DNA from: Sanghuangporus weigelae
Lineage: Eukaryota > Basidiomycota > Agaricomycetes > Hymenochaetales > Hymenochaetaceae
Assembly (NCBI GenBank): GCA_033182465.1
Contig: CP137319.1
Coordinates: 1,674,001-1,738,000 of the forward strand
Reading direction: 5' to 3'
Length of the DNA: 64,000 nt
Numbering within the stretch: position 1 is the first letter of the stretch; every line of letters starts with the position of its first letter. The notes under the pieces are model-generated. The model made no database searches and was not told where the DNA came from. It saw nothing but the letters and a program-made list of their open reading frames with translations. Position numbers and translations under genes: made by a program. This document shows positions 47,601 to 59,087 of this stretch, piece after piece.

Positions 47601-48222
47601 CGCAAACTGGGCGCCGAAAAGCGTGATTTTGACGCTAGATCATCTAGGACCTTGTTGACACCGAGGAGGGAAAGTTGGTTTACAGCATCGGTGGACTGCC
47701 AGATGATATTATGGGCAACTCGAATATACTTAGATGCGGCTAAACTCACGACAGACGAACAAGACAAAAGATCGCAAAGTTGTTCCCCAAGAGAAGATGA
47801 AGTTGATGTCGGGCTAGACCATCTTTTCAGATTGGCGCCTCGCCCACCTTCCTTGTCGGAGATTCCGAATATGTTGATGAGCTCTTTCGCTAAGCTAGCC
47901 TCTTTCATTCCATATTTCCTTCGAGTATCTTCTTCCGGAAAAAGGAGAAGAAACAGAATCGCGGTCGTCTGTTCTGGAGGCCTCGGAAATTGTCGACGGA
48001 ACGCCTGAACCCATCTTCTGAAAACTTTGACGGATGTTGGTTCAAAGGTACCAGCGAATGAGCACGTGGAATCACTATGGATGGGACGAGGTTCGATGTT
48101 TCTTAACTCTCTGCAAAGAGCGACGAAGCTAGAGCCAAGCCGTGTAAGAATAGTAACTGTGGCAATTGAGATGAAAACACCTACAACGAAAAAGGAACGG
48201 GTGTTTCACTGGCGGACGCCAT
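44624..48222 (-). CDS. ATP-dependent DNA ligase
   Basis: Joins DNA nicks through a lysine-AMP intermediate, presumably in the nucleus. It starts at ATG 48222 (MASASETPVPF); a 52-base intron joins it to FFVALCRELRNIEPRP, the usual opening of the ligase N-terminal domain. The nucleotidyltransferase domain shows motif I ETKYDGERMQIH (catalytic Lys, with an intron inside the motif), FSKSRRNSTMDR, motif III EAEMVAYD, IFFDVLYLNG, motif IV EGLVLKAADATY and motif V CPWVKV. The OB part has KKDYIPGFGDSVDLTLVGASWDK. The C-terminal region (45,200-44,624) contains GCGWKSLP and HKPIFVYS. This architecture, with a long C-terminal extension, suits a fungal ligase group related to LIG4 and LIG3 more than replicative LIG1; the subfamily is not settled. 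Many introns. Confidence 0.85.
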
Positions 48223-48502
48223 GGGCGAATAAACATGTACAAGAAAGTGAGAAAAAGACGGGAGGCTTCAGCGCAGCATAAAAAAGGAAGGAAATAAGGA
48301 CGGAATGTGAAACAATGGAATTCAGAACGCGTGACACGACGTGTCTGTGACATTGTAGAGTCACGTGGCACCCAGACTGAACAGCAAAATTCATAGCATA
48401 TATACAATACGAAGAGGAGGTGAGCTACGTGTCGCCATCCTGTGCAACATGCTTGAGATAGCAGAATCGATGTCGACATATTGTACATACACACTCTACT
48501 CA

Positions 48503-51211
48503 TCATAAATCTCCTCTTCCGACTCTAACGGACGGACCAAATGCGCCCTCTGGCGCTCTGTGAAAATCGTCCTGGTGATACCCAGCATTTCCGAGGGACT
48601 CTCTAGACTGACTGAAGCGAGACGGTACATTGAGTAGACCTCCACTATACGGAGGAGCTTTTGGAAGCAAGACGGGTTGGACGGGCAGCGTATAGGAAAT
48701 ATCGAGTTCCTCCAGGATAGTCTTGAGGTGGCGCATGAATTGGGTCCGCCTTGACCATCTTCCACCCCAATCCTGCCAATTAGGACGGTCTAGGAAGTCA
48801 AGATAAACAATTTATGCAGGACATACACGACCGCTTGCGCTTGTACTCACGTTCCATTGCAATAACAAGGGTCATTGCGTTCTGATATTCCATTTTATCG
48901 ATATTCACATTCACATTAGACCATTCTCGGTTGTTCTGAGATACGTACGCCTTCAGCCGCGACTGAAGAGCTTCAATCAGTTCCAGAGGTGTATCGTATC
49001 CCACCTGAAGGTTCGTGGTTTCCCACCTAGATAATAAATTAAGTCTCGAATTTCCTTCCCGTGTTGCAATGGCTTACATCGAATTACTGCGTCGCAGATT
49101 GTGAACAAGCTTCGTGTTTGCCAGCAAGGAATTGGGTGCAATTATCTCTAACCCGTCTACACGCCGAAATGTCGTGGAGAACAGACCGAACTCCTTGACA
49201 AAGAGGGGCTACGGCAAAGCATCTCAGACAGCGGAGACAGAGTACATCACATCATACGCACATTGTCATCGATCATTACCAAGTCACCCACATCAAATAC
49301 GTGAGTGGAAAATATGAAAATAAGCTGTAAAATAATCAGTGACTATATCCTTGCAGTAAGATGACTCTTACCGATTCAAACAATGTCTGAGCTGAGTTCC
49401 CGAAGATGAATGAGAATCCAAGAACGATGGTCGCCATTGGCACGAGGGACTGAACTGTGTTGTCCCGATTAAAAATCAAGAGACAGCAAAAAATGATCCC
49501 TAGCAGAGCGACACATATAAGGACAGCGTCAAGCTTCGCAACGATGCTGCCAACGTCCTGTTGAATAAACATCAGCATTTGGAGTGACTCGGAAGACTTC
49601 TTAACGACCTTTAAGCTAGCCAAAAGTGCCTTCCGTTCTCGATAGATGCGTTGAACGGCTTCTCGCATTTCTTTTTTGGTGATGTCACCGTTATTGTCCT
49701 TGTCGAATACAGAAAATGCGGCCGCCTAAACGAAACTCTTCAGAGGTGCTTGCCACTTCGCGGCTTGATCTACTTACCGCTTCGGCCTTTGAATGGAAGT
49801 ACGGCTCGAAATCTGTTAGATAGTCCATTAGAGCGTAGCACACCATCTGATGAACAGGCTGCACACCTTCAACGATGAGGTATTTTCTAGGGGGATGAAC
49901 GTTGCTGAGAGTCGAAAATAGTTGCCTAGCGAGCTTCTTCGCCGAGTGTAGACCAGTGAGTTCGCTAGCCCTGTTGAACTTGCTGTCTTTGAGAGCCACT
50001 TGGCCAATCGCATCGCCCAGCTGGTCGACAATCATCGCGCCGACGGCCTTACGTCGCCTCTTCCTACCCATCCGGGTCCGCTTCACCCGACCCGCAGAGT
50101 CTGTCGCCGCTCCTTCAAAAGGAGCTCCGCCATCAATGCCCAACTCTTTATTAATGACATCCATGGATGGACTCTGAGAATCAGGAGTGCTGCCTTTGTG
50201 ACCCTTCCTTCTGTTCAGTATGTAAGGGGACCTTTTGGTCGCTATGGGCTGAGCATTGGACAAGCGATCCAGCGCTTTCAATGCAAGTTTATTCTCGGCA
50301 AGACGGTCAGCAAGTGCTTTCTGGTGAAAACGAATGGCAACAAAACGAAGAAAAGTCTTTTCGGCGAGCAAAATGATACTTGACGCGAAAAGAGCCTGTA
50401 GATTGCTACGTTAGCAGACGTAAGGAACAGAGTCCGCACTGAACAGACCTGCATGACGCGATTGATGATAACCCAGTAGGAGCCAGGCGGATGAAGCGTA
50501 GCACGGATGACGGAGAGGGCGATCCAAGACCATGAGACATCAAGGCAGAGCTTTAGCCATCCAGATACCGCATATACCAGCTTCACAAGCCCTGTTAGTT
50601 CCTATGGCTACTATTAGAGTACAAAACCAAAATACCTCTATCTGAGACTTGAGATTTTCTACCTGCCCGTGGAAAAGGGTGACAATAAAGATGATGAATC
50701 GTGGGATAAGATCAACGATGAGATATGTTCCTGAGCCGGCTGCCCAAGTAATGGAGAACCAAAGAGACCAAGCATGTACGTGAGGCCGGGCTGGGCTGTC
50801 GTGGAAGCGGAAGTGAAAGATAAGATATGGGGCGATGAAAATGCCAGCGCCAAGGATTGCGACCAAGAAAGTGCGGAATGTACGGGAGAGTTTCATGAAA
50901 AGGCCGTAAATCTTTCTGCCTCGTCTCGTTTTGCGCTTGGTCTCTAGGTGCTTCTTGCTAGCGCCGTCGTCCTCCGCGTCCCAATCGAATTCGTCGGATG
51001 ACACGGTAGCACTGTCGGAAAGGGAGTCATGGGCAGCAACCTTGGCGAAGTCGTCGTGATCATGGCTGCCGCCGTGGAGCGTTGCGGCAGACTGGTCGTG
51101 TGGATGATCATGGGATTTTGAACTCTGGGACTTGACTGGAGAGTCTGAGTTGTTTGAACGAGGGGACAACTCAAAGGCTTCCGGAGCTTCCTTTAGTGCA
51201 GCGGAAGCCAT
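48503..51211 (-). CDS. EF-hand mechanosensitive ion channel, MscS family
   Basis: A fungal MscS-type channel like Msy1/Msy2 of fission yeast, which act in intracellular (ER) membranes in calcium regulation on hypo-osmotic shock. It starts MASAALKEAPEAFELSPRS with a disordered His/Asp-rich N-terminus (HDHPHDQSA), then a basic stretch (KRKTRRGRK) and several membrane segments (TFLVAILGAGIFIAPYLIF, FIIFIVTLF). A cytosolic region carries an EF-hand, FSVFDKDNNGDITKKEM, with canonical ligands. The MscS pore domain follows: VALLGIIFCCLLIF, MATIVLGFSFIFGNSAQTL, and a beta domain with HVFDVGDLVMIDD. It ends in a Pro/Ser-rich tail (VRVGRGDL). Many short introns. Confidence 0.9.
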
Positions 51212-51364
51212 GGAACGACAACGAGTACACAGAGCGCGGGGACTACGGACGGACGCGATGGAGGTGGAGACCGAGATATATATGTGTGTGTATATCTGGA
51301 TTGCTACATATGGAAGGTACGTCATAGCCACGTTCACTATTTATTTACGACTATTTACTACTAT

Positions 51365-52490
51365 TTACTCGGGAGGAGCCAAGGCAATCATGTTCAGATT
51401 GACGCTGTTTGACTGCGAAAGGAACCGTTCTTTCACAAAAGCAGCAACGTCCTGTATCGGATTAGAAACACTCTAAACAAGCCTGAGCTAAGCCTGACCT
51501 TTAGGAGATCTTCGCTTGGGCCTCTGTCGATCGGTCCCACGCGCCGTCCATCCAGCTCCACCAGACGATGGCCGTCCACTCCCTTCGGCTTCCCTGGTTC
51601 CGTGCTCGGCGCGTGTACGAAACAAGTAAAGTGGTAGTCAGTGTCAAGGTTCCCTGGTACAGCACTCTGCCCGGATAGCGCCTCACTCGCGTGCACGTCT
51701 GCAAATAAAGGCGTCGTCTCCAGTAACTGAGCTCGCTCCACCGCAGTCTTTTCTGTATTATTATTAATGTCACGTCATGTAGACTAAAATATGTCCATCC
51801 ACCTTTGCATTCGTCGATAAACTGTGCCAGAGGACTTTCAGGAGCAATCGTCACGCGCGACTGGACGCCGTGTTATATCTCAGCTCATGTCCGCTATAGA
51901 CTTTACGGGATCACTCACGTTCATTAATGCATGAAGGAGCCCCAATGTGCCACACGCATTGGATATCTATATGCCAAATGAGCTGATCTGTACCATCATG
52001 CGCACGACGAACTCGCCGTCTGTTTCACCCAGATCACCGTGGGATCTACAGGTGCAAGCTTCCCTGCCTCCGTGGAGGCGTCTTCCTCCTTTCGCTTTGC
52101 TTCATATGCTTCTGTGATTGGAAACAGAAGAACTACAGCTTTCACAGGTTGCGGAACCATCGCCAGGAGCTTCACAAGCTCTCAAATTCAGAATGCAAAG
52201 ACGCATAAAGGGTTAAGAAACCGTACCTCATCATCCAGTCCGTAGACATCTGTAAACGCGTCCTGGGATAAAACAAGGCCCACTTTACGAGACCACTAGG
52301 AGCATAAGAAGATTCGATAGATCTTAGTCAATGACACTCTTAGGTGTTTCAAGTTGTAGTTTGCAACACATACGCTATTCAAAACCTGGCGATTAACAGT
52401 ATTTCAGTTGATTATAGACACGATCCGGCGGTATAGACGCACATCTGGATTGCTTTCCAACGGCACCCATCGTGTACCTGTTTCCGCCAT
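51365..52490 (-). CDS. Ubiquitin carboxyl-terminal hydrolase (UCH, peptidase C12)
   Basis: A cysteine protease of the UCHL3/Yuh1 type that trims small adducts from ubiquitin C-termini. It starts MAETGTRWVPLESNPD. All active-site elements are present: the oxyanion Gln in VKQT, the Cys nucleophile in SNACGTLGLLHALMN, the His in DYHFTCFVH, and the Asp in HRLVELDG. It ends NMIALAPPE. Length is about the family's 230-250 residues. The intron between KQT and ISNACG (51967-52016, 50 bases) must use a GC donor: minus strand ACG, then GCGAGT...CATATAG. No GT donor keeps the conserved residues. Confidence 0.92.
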
Positions 52491-52647
52491 CTATCTTTTG
52501 AGTTTATAGATCAAAATCACAGTCACTCAGCACGAGTCACAGATGGTAGTTACGATATAAGATGTGTATCCACTTTCCAGTCGCAAAGTACATACATTGC
52601 AGTGTAGTATTACATAATGAAGTAGATGAATGTACATTCCCTTCGTT

Positions 52648-54460
52648 TCATCGGTTCGATTCTTTCGTCTTCTCGTCAGTAGTGTCCGCGTCCTGTTCGT
52701 AACCTTCCACCTTCATATCGTTCAACCCAAGCTCTTCATTCTGTTCCCAAGTCCTCTCAAACAATTCTATGGTCATATTCGGATCGGGATCCGGCGCAAA
52801 TAGATTTTGAAGGTATGAATTCGCCAAGGGATCTTCCAGAATAAGAGTGAATGGTCGTTCCGCAGCTTTGACCTTCATACAAATGGTAAGCATGCAAGTA
52901 ATAGTAAACCTTGAATGTGCGACGTACAGCTTTTAGGTCGGCCAAGAATTTCTCGAATGTCTTTCTATCATCCGTGACGGAGTCGCCAGATGCGAACACT
53001 TTGTCTGACAATTCCTCGTACACCTGATTTAGCAAACCTTCTACAGTAGTGAATCGGCCACCTAGGGTGCCAGGCTGAAGTACTAGGTCTATTTCGGGGA
53101 TTTTCAACCCGCAGGATTCACTCTGTCGGACTACGTCAACATTCCTCTTCCTCGTGCGCATCAGTTACGGATAGCATACCTTTAGAATATCTCGACTTAG
53201 ATCTTCCTGGTCCTCGACTTTCAGCGTTATTCGTTTTCCTTTCTCAGAAATAGCAGAGCCGGATTTCACTTCATTGTCTCGATAACCACAGTGATCGCAG
53301 TTCGTTGATATGATCAAAATATCCTGGACATCGGTCAAGGCGAGATTGTAGACATGATAATGTCATGGTAAGACTTACCTTAAAATACGGTATGTTGACT
53401 TTCTTCATCAACGTATCTAATCGCGCACCACAGCTTGAGCATGTACCAGGGAAAGCAAATATTTCCTCGTTTTTGCCCTCGAGACCACCACCAAGAGCCT
53501 CCTCTGCCTGCTCTCTATTCGTCACCTTCGTTGCTTCCGCTGTCAGTTCTTGCGCACCCGATTCGTCACCGGGCTCGTCTGGAGCAACGAGACCAAGTAT
53601 GATATTTTGCTCGCGCGTTCGACTATACGTTCGTAGGTTCCACTTAGGATCTGCCATAGAACCCACGAATTCAATGAACGAATTCCCCGCAGGATCGTTC
53701 AGTTTGATCGTAAAGGGCTCCATAGGCAGATCCTTCTCTGACGCCTTCTCAACTGCGGTACTAGTATCCCCATCAACTTGGTCTGTATCCTCCTTCTCGC
53801 CGAGAATCGCCCTGAATTCAGTCAGGATTTCTTCGATCTTCTTGTAAGCCTCTTCGGCTTCTATCCGACGAAGTGGCTGGTCTGCTGACAAGTCGGTGAT
53901 AACATCGCGAATGAGACCCTCAACAGTAGTAAGCTGCCCTTTCCCTGGAGGAATCGTAAGTTCATATTCAGGTATGATGACGGTACACGTCGAAGACTTG
54001 ACAAGCTGTCGATCGAGATCTTTGCGCGATAGAATACGGACTGTGTATGCTGCTCCATGCTCTGCGAGAGACAGAAGTTGAGCAACCGTTTTGATATGAC
54101 AATATCGGTGTTCCTCACCTCTGATGGTTCCAGCAGATTGTATTTCGTTGTTCTTCCATCCACAGTGATCACACCGGAAAGACATTACTATGACTTCCCG
54201 GAAATACGGAATCGAAGTCAACAGCAATCGAGTCGTCCCCTAATGAGTGTCAGGACCTAGATATGTCGATGACAGACATATACTAGAGTATAGTAACGTA
54301 CATTCTGTCCACAGTTCATACACAACGATTCGACCTCCTTGACTGCATTCTCCTCATCGACCTCGGCGGTGTTTGGACCTGTGGGTGTCGGATCGATGGT
54401 GTTGGCCGTCTTTTCGACTACGTTCCCAATTGAAGGGAAGAACTCCTCCTTTGTAACCAT
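52648..54460 (-). CDS. ZPR1: Zinc-finger protein ZPR1
   Basis: Conserved eukaryotic protein that binds eEF1A and assists its folding, cytosolic and nuclear. It has the diagnostic duplicated architecture. The first C4 zinc finger (CMNCGQN...[10 protein letters not shown]) is followed by a ZPR1 domain ([37 protein letters not shown]). The second C4 finger (CSSCGARL...[10 protein letters not shown]) is followed by a second domain ([41 protein letters not shown]). It ends in an acidic tail ([14 protein letters not shown]). It starts [12 protein letters not shown]. Four or more introns, including one between IR and EHGAAYTV. Confidence 0.93.
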
Positions 54461-54698
54461 GATGGATATGAAGACGCTATGTATTGTTGCAAACGGCTAT
54501 TGATGTGCTCGGATGCTGGATAAATGGAGTGGACATGTCATCTTTTTCGATCAAGAATTTATTCAAGTTACAGAGCAGCTTTGAAACTTGTCAGACACGG
54601 GTTGCTTAGTCATACATATACTCGTCCTCACTAAATTCAGGCAAAAACCTTCGAGCCAAGTAGTCTTCCATCTCTATTTCAAAATAAGATACAACGTG

Positions 54699-56179
54699 CT
54701 ACAGAAAGAACGTCCGTCTTGTCGTCTCCAGTTCAGGCTGATACACGGTCAATTTCAATTGAAAAGAGGACCCTTGCAGTAAATGAACTCACCTTCCACA
54801 TCCAAATGTATTCGTCTTTCGTAGGAGGTAACAGCGTTTTCTTGACTTTCGCATCCGACTCGATCCTCTCCAGGTCAACTTCTTCGCCCAATTCTGCGCC
54901 GGGGTTGTCCGGAGAATCGGTGATCTTGCTTTGCTTCTCTTCATCCCGATCATTCTCATCGAAAGCCAACTCCAAACTTCTAGAAGGCTGACCCAAAGCC
55001 TGTACAGCTGGAGTTCCCTTCTTCATCCATCTCAACCTTAACGTGAAGCGTGGTCCGATCTCTTGTAAGGCGGCTTTCTCTGGACTCCGAAATGCATATC
55101 TGAATCGACGTCAGCTCTCAAGGCTCCCACAAACATTCTTTTAACTGTCCATATAACGACTTGCCTGTGTCTACGGAAGAAAAGAAAGTCTCTCTGGTTA
55201 TGCAGAGTAACCACTTGTCGCCCTTGGAATTCTGGCATTGGCGGAAATAACGTTTGAAACATCCGACCAACCGTATGCCCGAGTCGAGTAACGAAGTTGT
55301 TCAGAACTAATTCGGGAAAATGTTCAGTCGGACGAGCGTGACCCTACAGAAGGGAACGAATAAATACACGATCGCATCTAGGACGGACAGCGACGTACAC
55401 TTATCTGCTTCGTAAGCTGGACTGACGACAGTCTGAAGTAGGCTGTGGGCCCTTCCGGGAGATGAATCACCGTTACGGCGTCTGAACCATCCACACGGTG
55501 AGCTTTCGTATGGATTGTAAATCAGGCAGATCTGCATACTGGGTTTCTTCATATCCTCGTTCACCACAACCATGTTTGTATATCTTCTTTCTGCAGCCCA
55601 GACCGCGACACGACCCATTTCAAAGCCTTTCCCTTTCTTTCTCCGAATGAATTCCGCACCAGGGACGACATTAACAAGCTCATCGCAGAACTCATAAGTT
55701 GGCTTGGACGATTTGAACGACGTAGTTATCAGTACTTTGGGAGGAATTGACGGATCGTTGTCAAAAACAGAAGAAAAATATGATGCGAAAGGGTCGGATG
55801 AAATGTCCAAGAACGACTCATCCGTAGGATTCTGGATGGGATTTGATGTCGAAGAGACTGGAGTGTTGGAATGCGGCGCAGGCGGAGCTGCCGTCAACGT
55901 CGAGGGATCAAATTCTCTTGCATTGTCGAGCGTTCTCGGAACGTTCTCCGCCAACCGTTTCTGAAGAAATGAATTAGCTTTTGTCAGGAGTAGAAGAAAG
56001 GCGAATAGACAGAATTATTGGCACACCTTTTTGGCCAGAGGGTCGTTGGCCTCCTCTTTAGCCCTTGCAAGCCTCTTCCGGAGTTTTTCCTGTCGCTTGC
56101 TTTTCTTGCTTCTGCGAGAAACTTCCTCTCGTTTTATTTTATTCTTGATTAGCGAAGGCTGGAAACGATTGGTCGCCAT
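54699..56179 (-). CDS. RPF1: Brix-domain ribosome biogenesis protein RPF1
   Basis: Nucleolar factor needed for 60S subunit assembly. It starts [19 protein letters not shown], a very basic helical N-terminus ([20 protein letters not shown]). The Brix domain follows: [74 protein letters not shown], and [18 protein letters not shown]. It ends [13 protein letters not shown], the aromatic, basic end usual for RPF1. An acidic insert ([18 protein letters not shown]) precedes the end. Introns are short; the last lies just before the final 12 residues. Divergent from the p24 gene with 149 bases between starts. Confidence 0.92.
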
Positions 56180-56328
56180 CCTCAGCGAAGGAGTCGACGA
56201 AAAGGTGGAAGTTGCCAGTAAATTTAAGCAGGGCTGTGAATGGTAATTATTTCCCACAAATGTGATCTACGTGTCCACCCCGCGACCGACTATCGTCAAG
56301 TTATTTTATTTCATTTTATTCTGCTGCT

Positions 56329-57145
56329 ATGGGTCCTCGACCGGCCTTTCCATTGCGCGCCTGCCTTCTCATACTATGGGCAGTTACGGTCGTAAATGCT
56401 CTTCATTTCTACCTTGATGCCTCAGAAAGGAGATGCTTCATTGAAGAGCTCCCAACTGATACCGTGGTAGAAGGTGCGTTCTCGTACTGTTCCTTGACAG
56501 CATAGTGCAACTTAGACTTCACGCGCAGGGCATTACAAGGCGCTTGAATGGGATGAACAGCAGCAGAAATACTTGGAAAACTCCAACCTAGGAATGTTGG
56601 TCGAAGTCGATGCACGTCTTTCTCTTCAATTGGTGTATGGGCTCGCTGACGTGGTTGGGATTCCAGGAAATGGAATCAGGTCATTCTGTCGTTCGTACTC
56701 GCGGGCCATGGGATGGCAAATTCACTTTTACAGCACACGAAGCTGGCGATCATTCCATATGCCTTTCAGCCACCTCTTCTTCGTCTCCGAACACTCACAT
56801 AAAACTGTATATCGACATTGTTGTCGGCTCGACTAGACCAAATATCGAACAGGACAGGTCACACATATCAAATCTCGCTCAAAAGATACGTGATTTGAAC
56901 TCGAAACTCGACGACATACGTCGCGAACAACAGTATCAACGCGAGCGGGAGGCAAATTACCGTGACTTAAGCGAGGCTACGAATACACGTGCGGTGTGGT
57001 ATAGTGTTCTCCAGATCGGAGTTCTCATTGCAACTTGCGTATGGCAACTTAGGCACTTGAGGGTAAGTTTTTATGGCTCTTTTTCAGTATTTAAAGCTGA
57101 GTATACTTGGTTCAGAATTTTTTTGACGACAGGAAAGCGCGATAA
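56329..57145 (+). CDS. p24/TMED family cargo receptor
   Basis: A type I membrane protein of COPI/COPII vesicles that sorts cargo between ER and Golgi. The signal peptide is LRACLLILWAVTVVNA. The GOLD domain has two Cys (RRCFIEELP and HSICLS) that form the conserved disulfide. A coiled region follows (NLAQKIRDLNSKLDDIRREQ), then one membrane span (VWYSVLQIGVLIATCVW) and a short cytosolic tail NFFDDRKAR with the FF motif and a basic end. It is closest to the TMED9/ERP1 (p24-alpha) group, with LGMLVEVD as in human TMED9. The intron after VEVD must start GCACGT (a GC-AG intron) to give the expected continuation EMESGHSVV. Confidence 0.88.
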
Positions 57146-57362
57146 CCCGATGCGTGTACATATTATCTTTAATCCATATCATTTACCCGTATCTTCAAGG
57201 CGATTCTGTTTTGCGTCAAGAATTTCGGACTTTACTATTGTTTCAACGCATGCAGATCTTGACCGTCGCCACCGTTTTGCTAAGGTACCACACTGCGTCG
57301 TGATCAACTTGATGTACATGGGCTCTCTTTCTACAAACTCGAAGACACCCCGCTTGTCCACA

Positions 57363-58785
57363 TTAATTCTCGAATCGTAAGAGCACTTTTCTACCAAACA
57401 TGCCCTTCCCACTCGTCACTTTCTCAATGATGTCCCGAACTTTCGACGTGGCATCATCATCACTTGCAGTTCTTGGAATATCAAGAATCATATGGCGCGG
57501 TTCCCTCAGCTAGACAATGCCTTCGTGAGTACCGTTGTTCGAACTGAATTCAGACATGCCAACCTTTCCGATAACCATGAGCTTGGCCAGCTCATTCATC
57601 AATTCTTCCCTTTTCTTGAGGCCGTTTTCACGATACCAGCGATTCTGCATGAATCCATGTGCGGTCAAGCCTTTGAAGATGAATGCACTCGTAGGTAACA
57701 AGAGCGGCTGCTTTGACATGGCCCCATAAGATACTAATTGTGCATCCGGGCCTAACAACCCGACCATCGCAGTTGTCGTTGGTCCAGAAACACAGTTCAG
57801 CGCGAGACGTATATTGGCCCCTCCCGTGAGCTCTTTTATTTTTGACCGAGCAGACCTGTCGGATAGGAGCTCAAGGGGAAGAACATGAGTAGCTCCCAGT
57901 TCCTTCAACTCGTTTTCCAGTGAGGAAAAGCTCGGCCTAGAGATAATCAGTATTCGGGCGTCATTAAATCATGGCTAACACTACATGCCTGTCTCTCACA
58001 AAATTGATCGATTTCAGCTCACGATGAGCGGCTATCTGTATGACCGCTTGCCCCACCTGGTAAAATGTCCCATTAGAAAGGAGTATAATACCATAGACTT
58101 TGTGCACTAACGGCACTGTTTGCACCATTCTGTACAATCCAATCCCCTGGTCCTAGCTCCACGAAGTTGTTGAGCATATTGTAGGCCGTAGGAGGATTCA
58201 CCTGTGAGGCGAACAACAAACGTATTTTCAGACAGCCCGCATCAGGAGAGTTCATCCGCGTACAGACATAGTTGCGCCTTGCACTTCGGAAATAGTAGCC
58301 CCTCCAATCTTCGGCACCTTTATGACGTCTTGTTCACCGACATTCGCGCCTGTCGACCAAGTGCCGGACTGAGGCTTGACCATCACAACTCGATCGCCTG
58401 GTACAAGGTCATTGACACCCTCTCCGACCTCTTGGACTTCTGCAAGTCCTTCGTTGCCTATGATGAAGCATGGCTCCTCTGTGCTTCCAGGTCCCATCTG
58501 AGCGAGGTCAGCTCGTGCGTCGGGCTTTGCAGGATAGACCCCTTCAATGACATTGATATCTGATGGGTTGATAGGGGAGAGAACATAACGGATATTGACC
58601 GATTTGGGTTGAGGCGGTGGTAACTTTGGAAAGGACACGACACGCGCGACCTTCTTCGGATCACCATTGGAAGTGAATACAACAGCGCGATTTGTCAAGA
58701 GGTTCGTTGAATAAATGCGAAAGGACGTGCCGTTAAGCACTGATGTCCGTCGCATCGAGCGGTGAATGGTATTACCGCGATGCAT
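57363..58785 (-). CDS. ETR1: Mitochondrial 2-enoyl thioester reductase
   Basis: NADPH-dependent enoyl reductase of mitochondrial fatty acid synthesis (MECR/Etr1, medium-chain dehydrogenase superfamily). The N-terminus MHRGNTIHRSMRRTS is Arg-rich without acids, as expected for a mitochondrial targeting peptide. Motifs are SPINPSDINVIEGVYP (catalytic Tyr in GVYP), FIIGNEGLAEVQEVG, LVPGDRVVMVKPQSGTW, the cofactor region WIVQNGANSAVGQAVIQIA, and SYGAMSKQPLLLPTSAFIF. It ends GKGMFGRKVLLRFEN. Several short introns. It converges on the p24 gene with about 220 bases between stops. Confidence 0.93.
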
Positions 58786-59087
58786 GCTAGTTGTGGGGCT
58801 GAGGACAAGAGGCCGACTCTGATGTGCCCAAAACGTGAAGGTTTCGGTCACGTGTTTACTATAAAGACGTCGACGTCGGACTTGGACTCGGACTCGGAAC
58901 AACATCGATTTTGCATACAATGTCCTGCAGCTGCACACGATCAGGAGAAAAAGATAATTGCTCAGTTTCGTGTTCTCTCTTCAGGGAATCAGTAAGTCGC
59001 TCGTAGCTATATTATTTTTCGTATTGTATGCTGACCACTTACAGTAAGCCTAGCCTTTCGGCTGGCACATTGTCAGCCTTTTGGAAA

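Noticed and set aside
44624-48222. Assigning the ligase firmly as LIG4
   Set aside because: The ligase core is clear, but the C-terminal region could not be read as the tandem BRCT pair that defines LIG4.
53365-53847. A 160-codon plus-strand frame within ZPR1
   Set aside because: It is the antisense of conserved ZPR1 exons.
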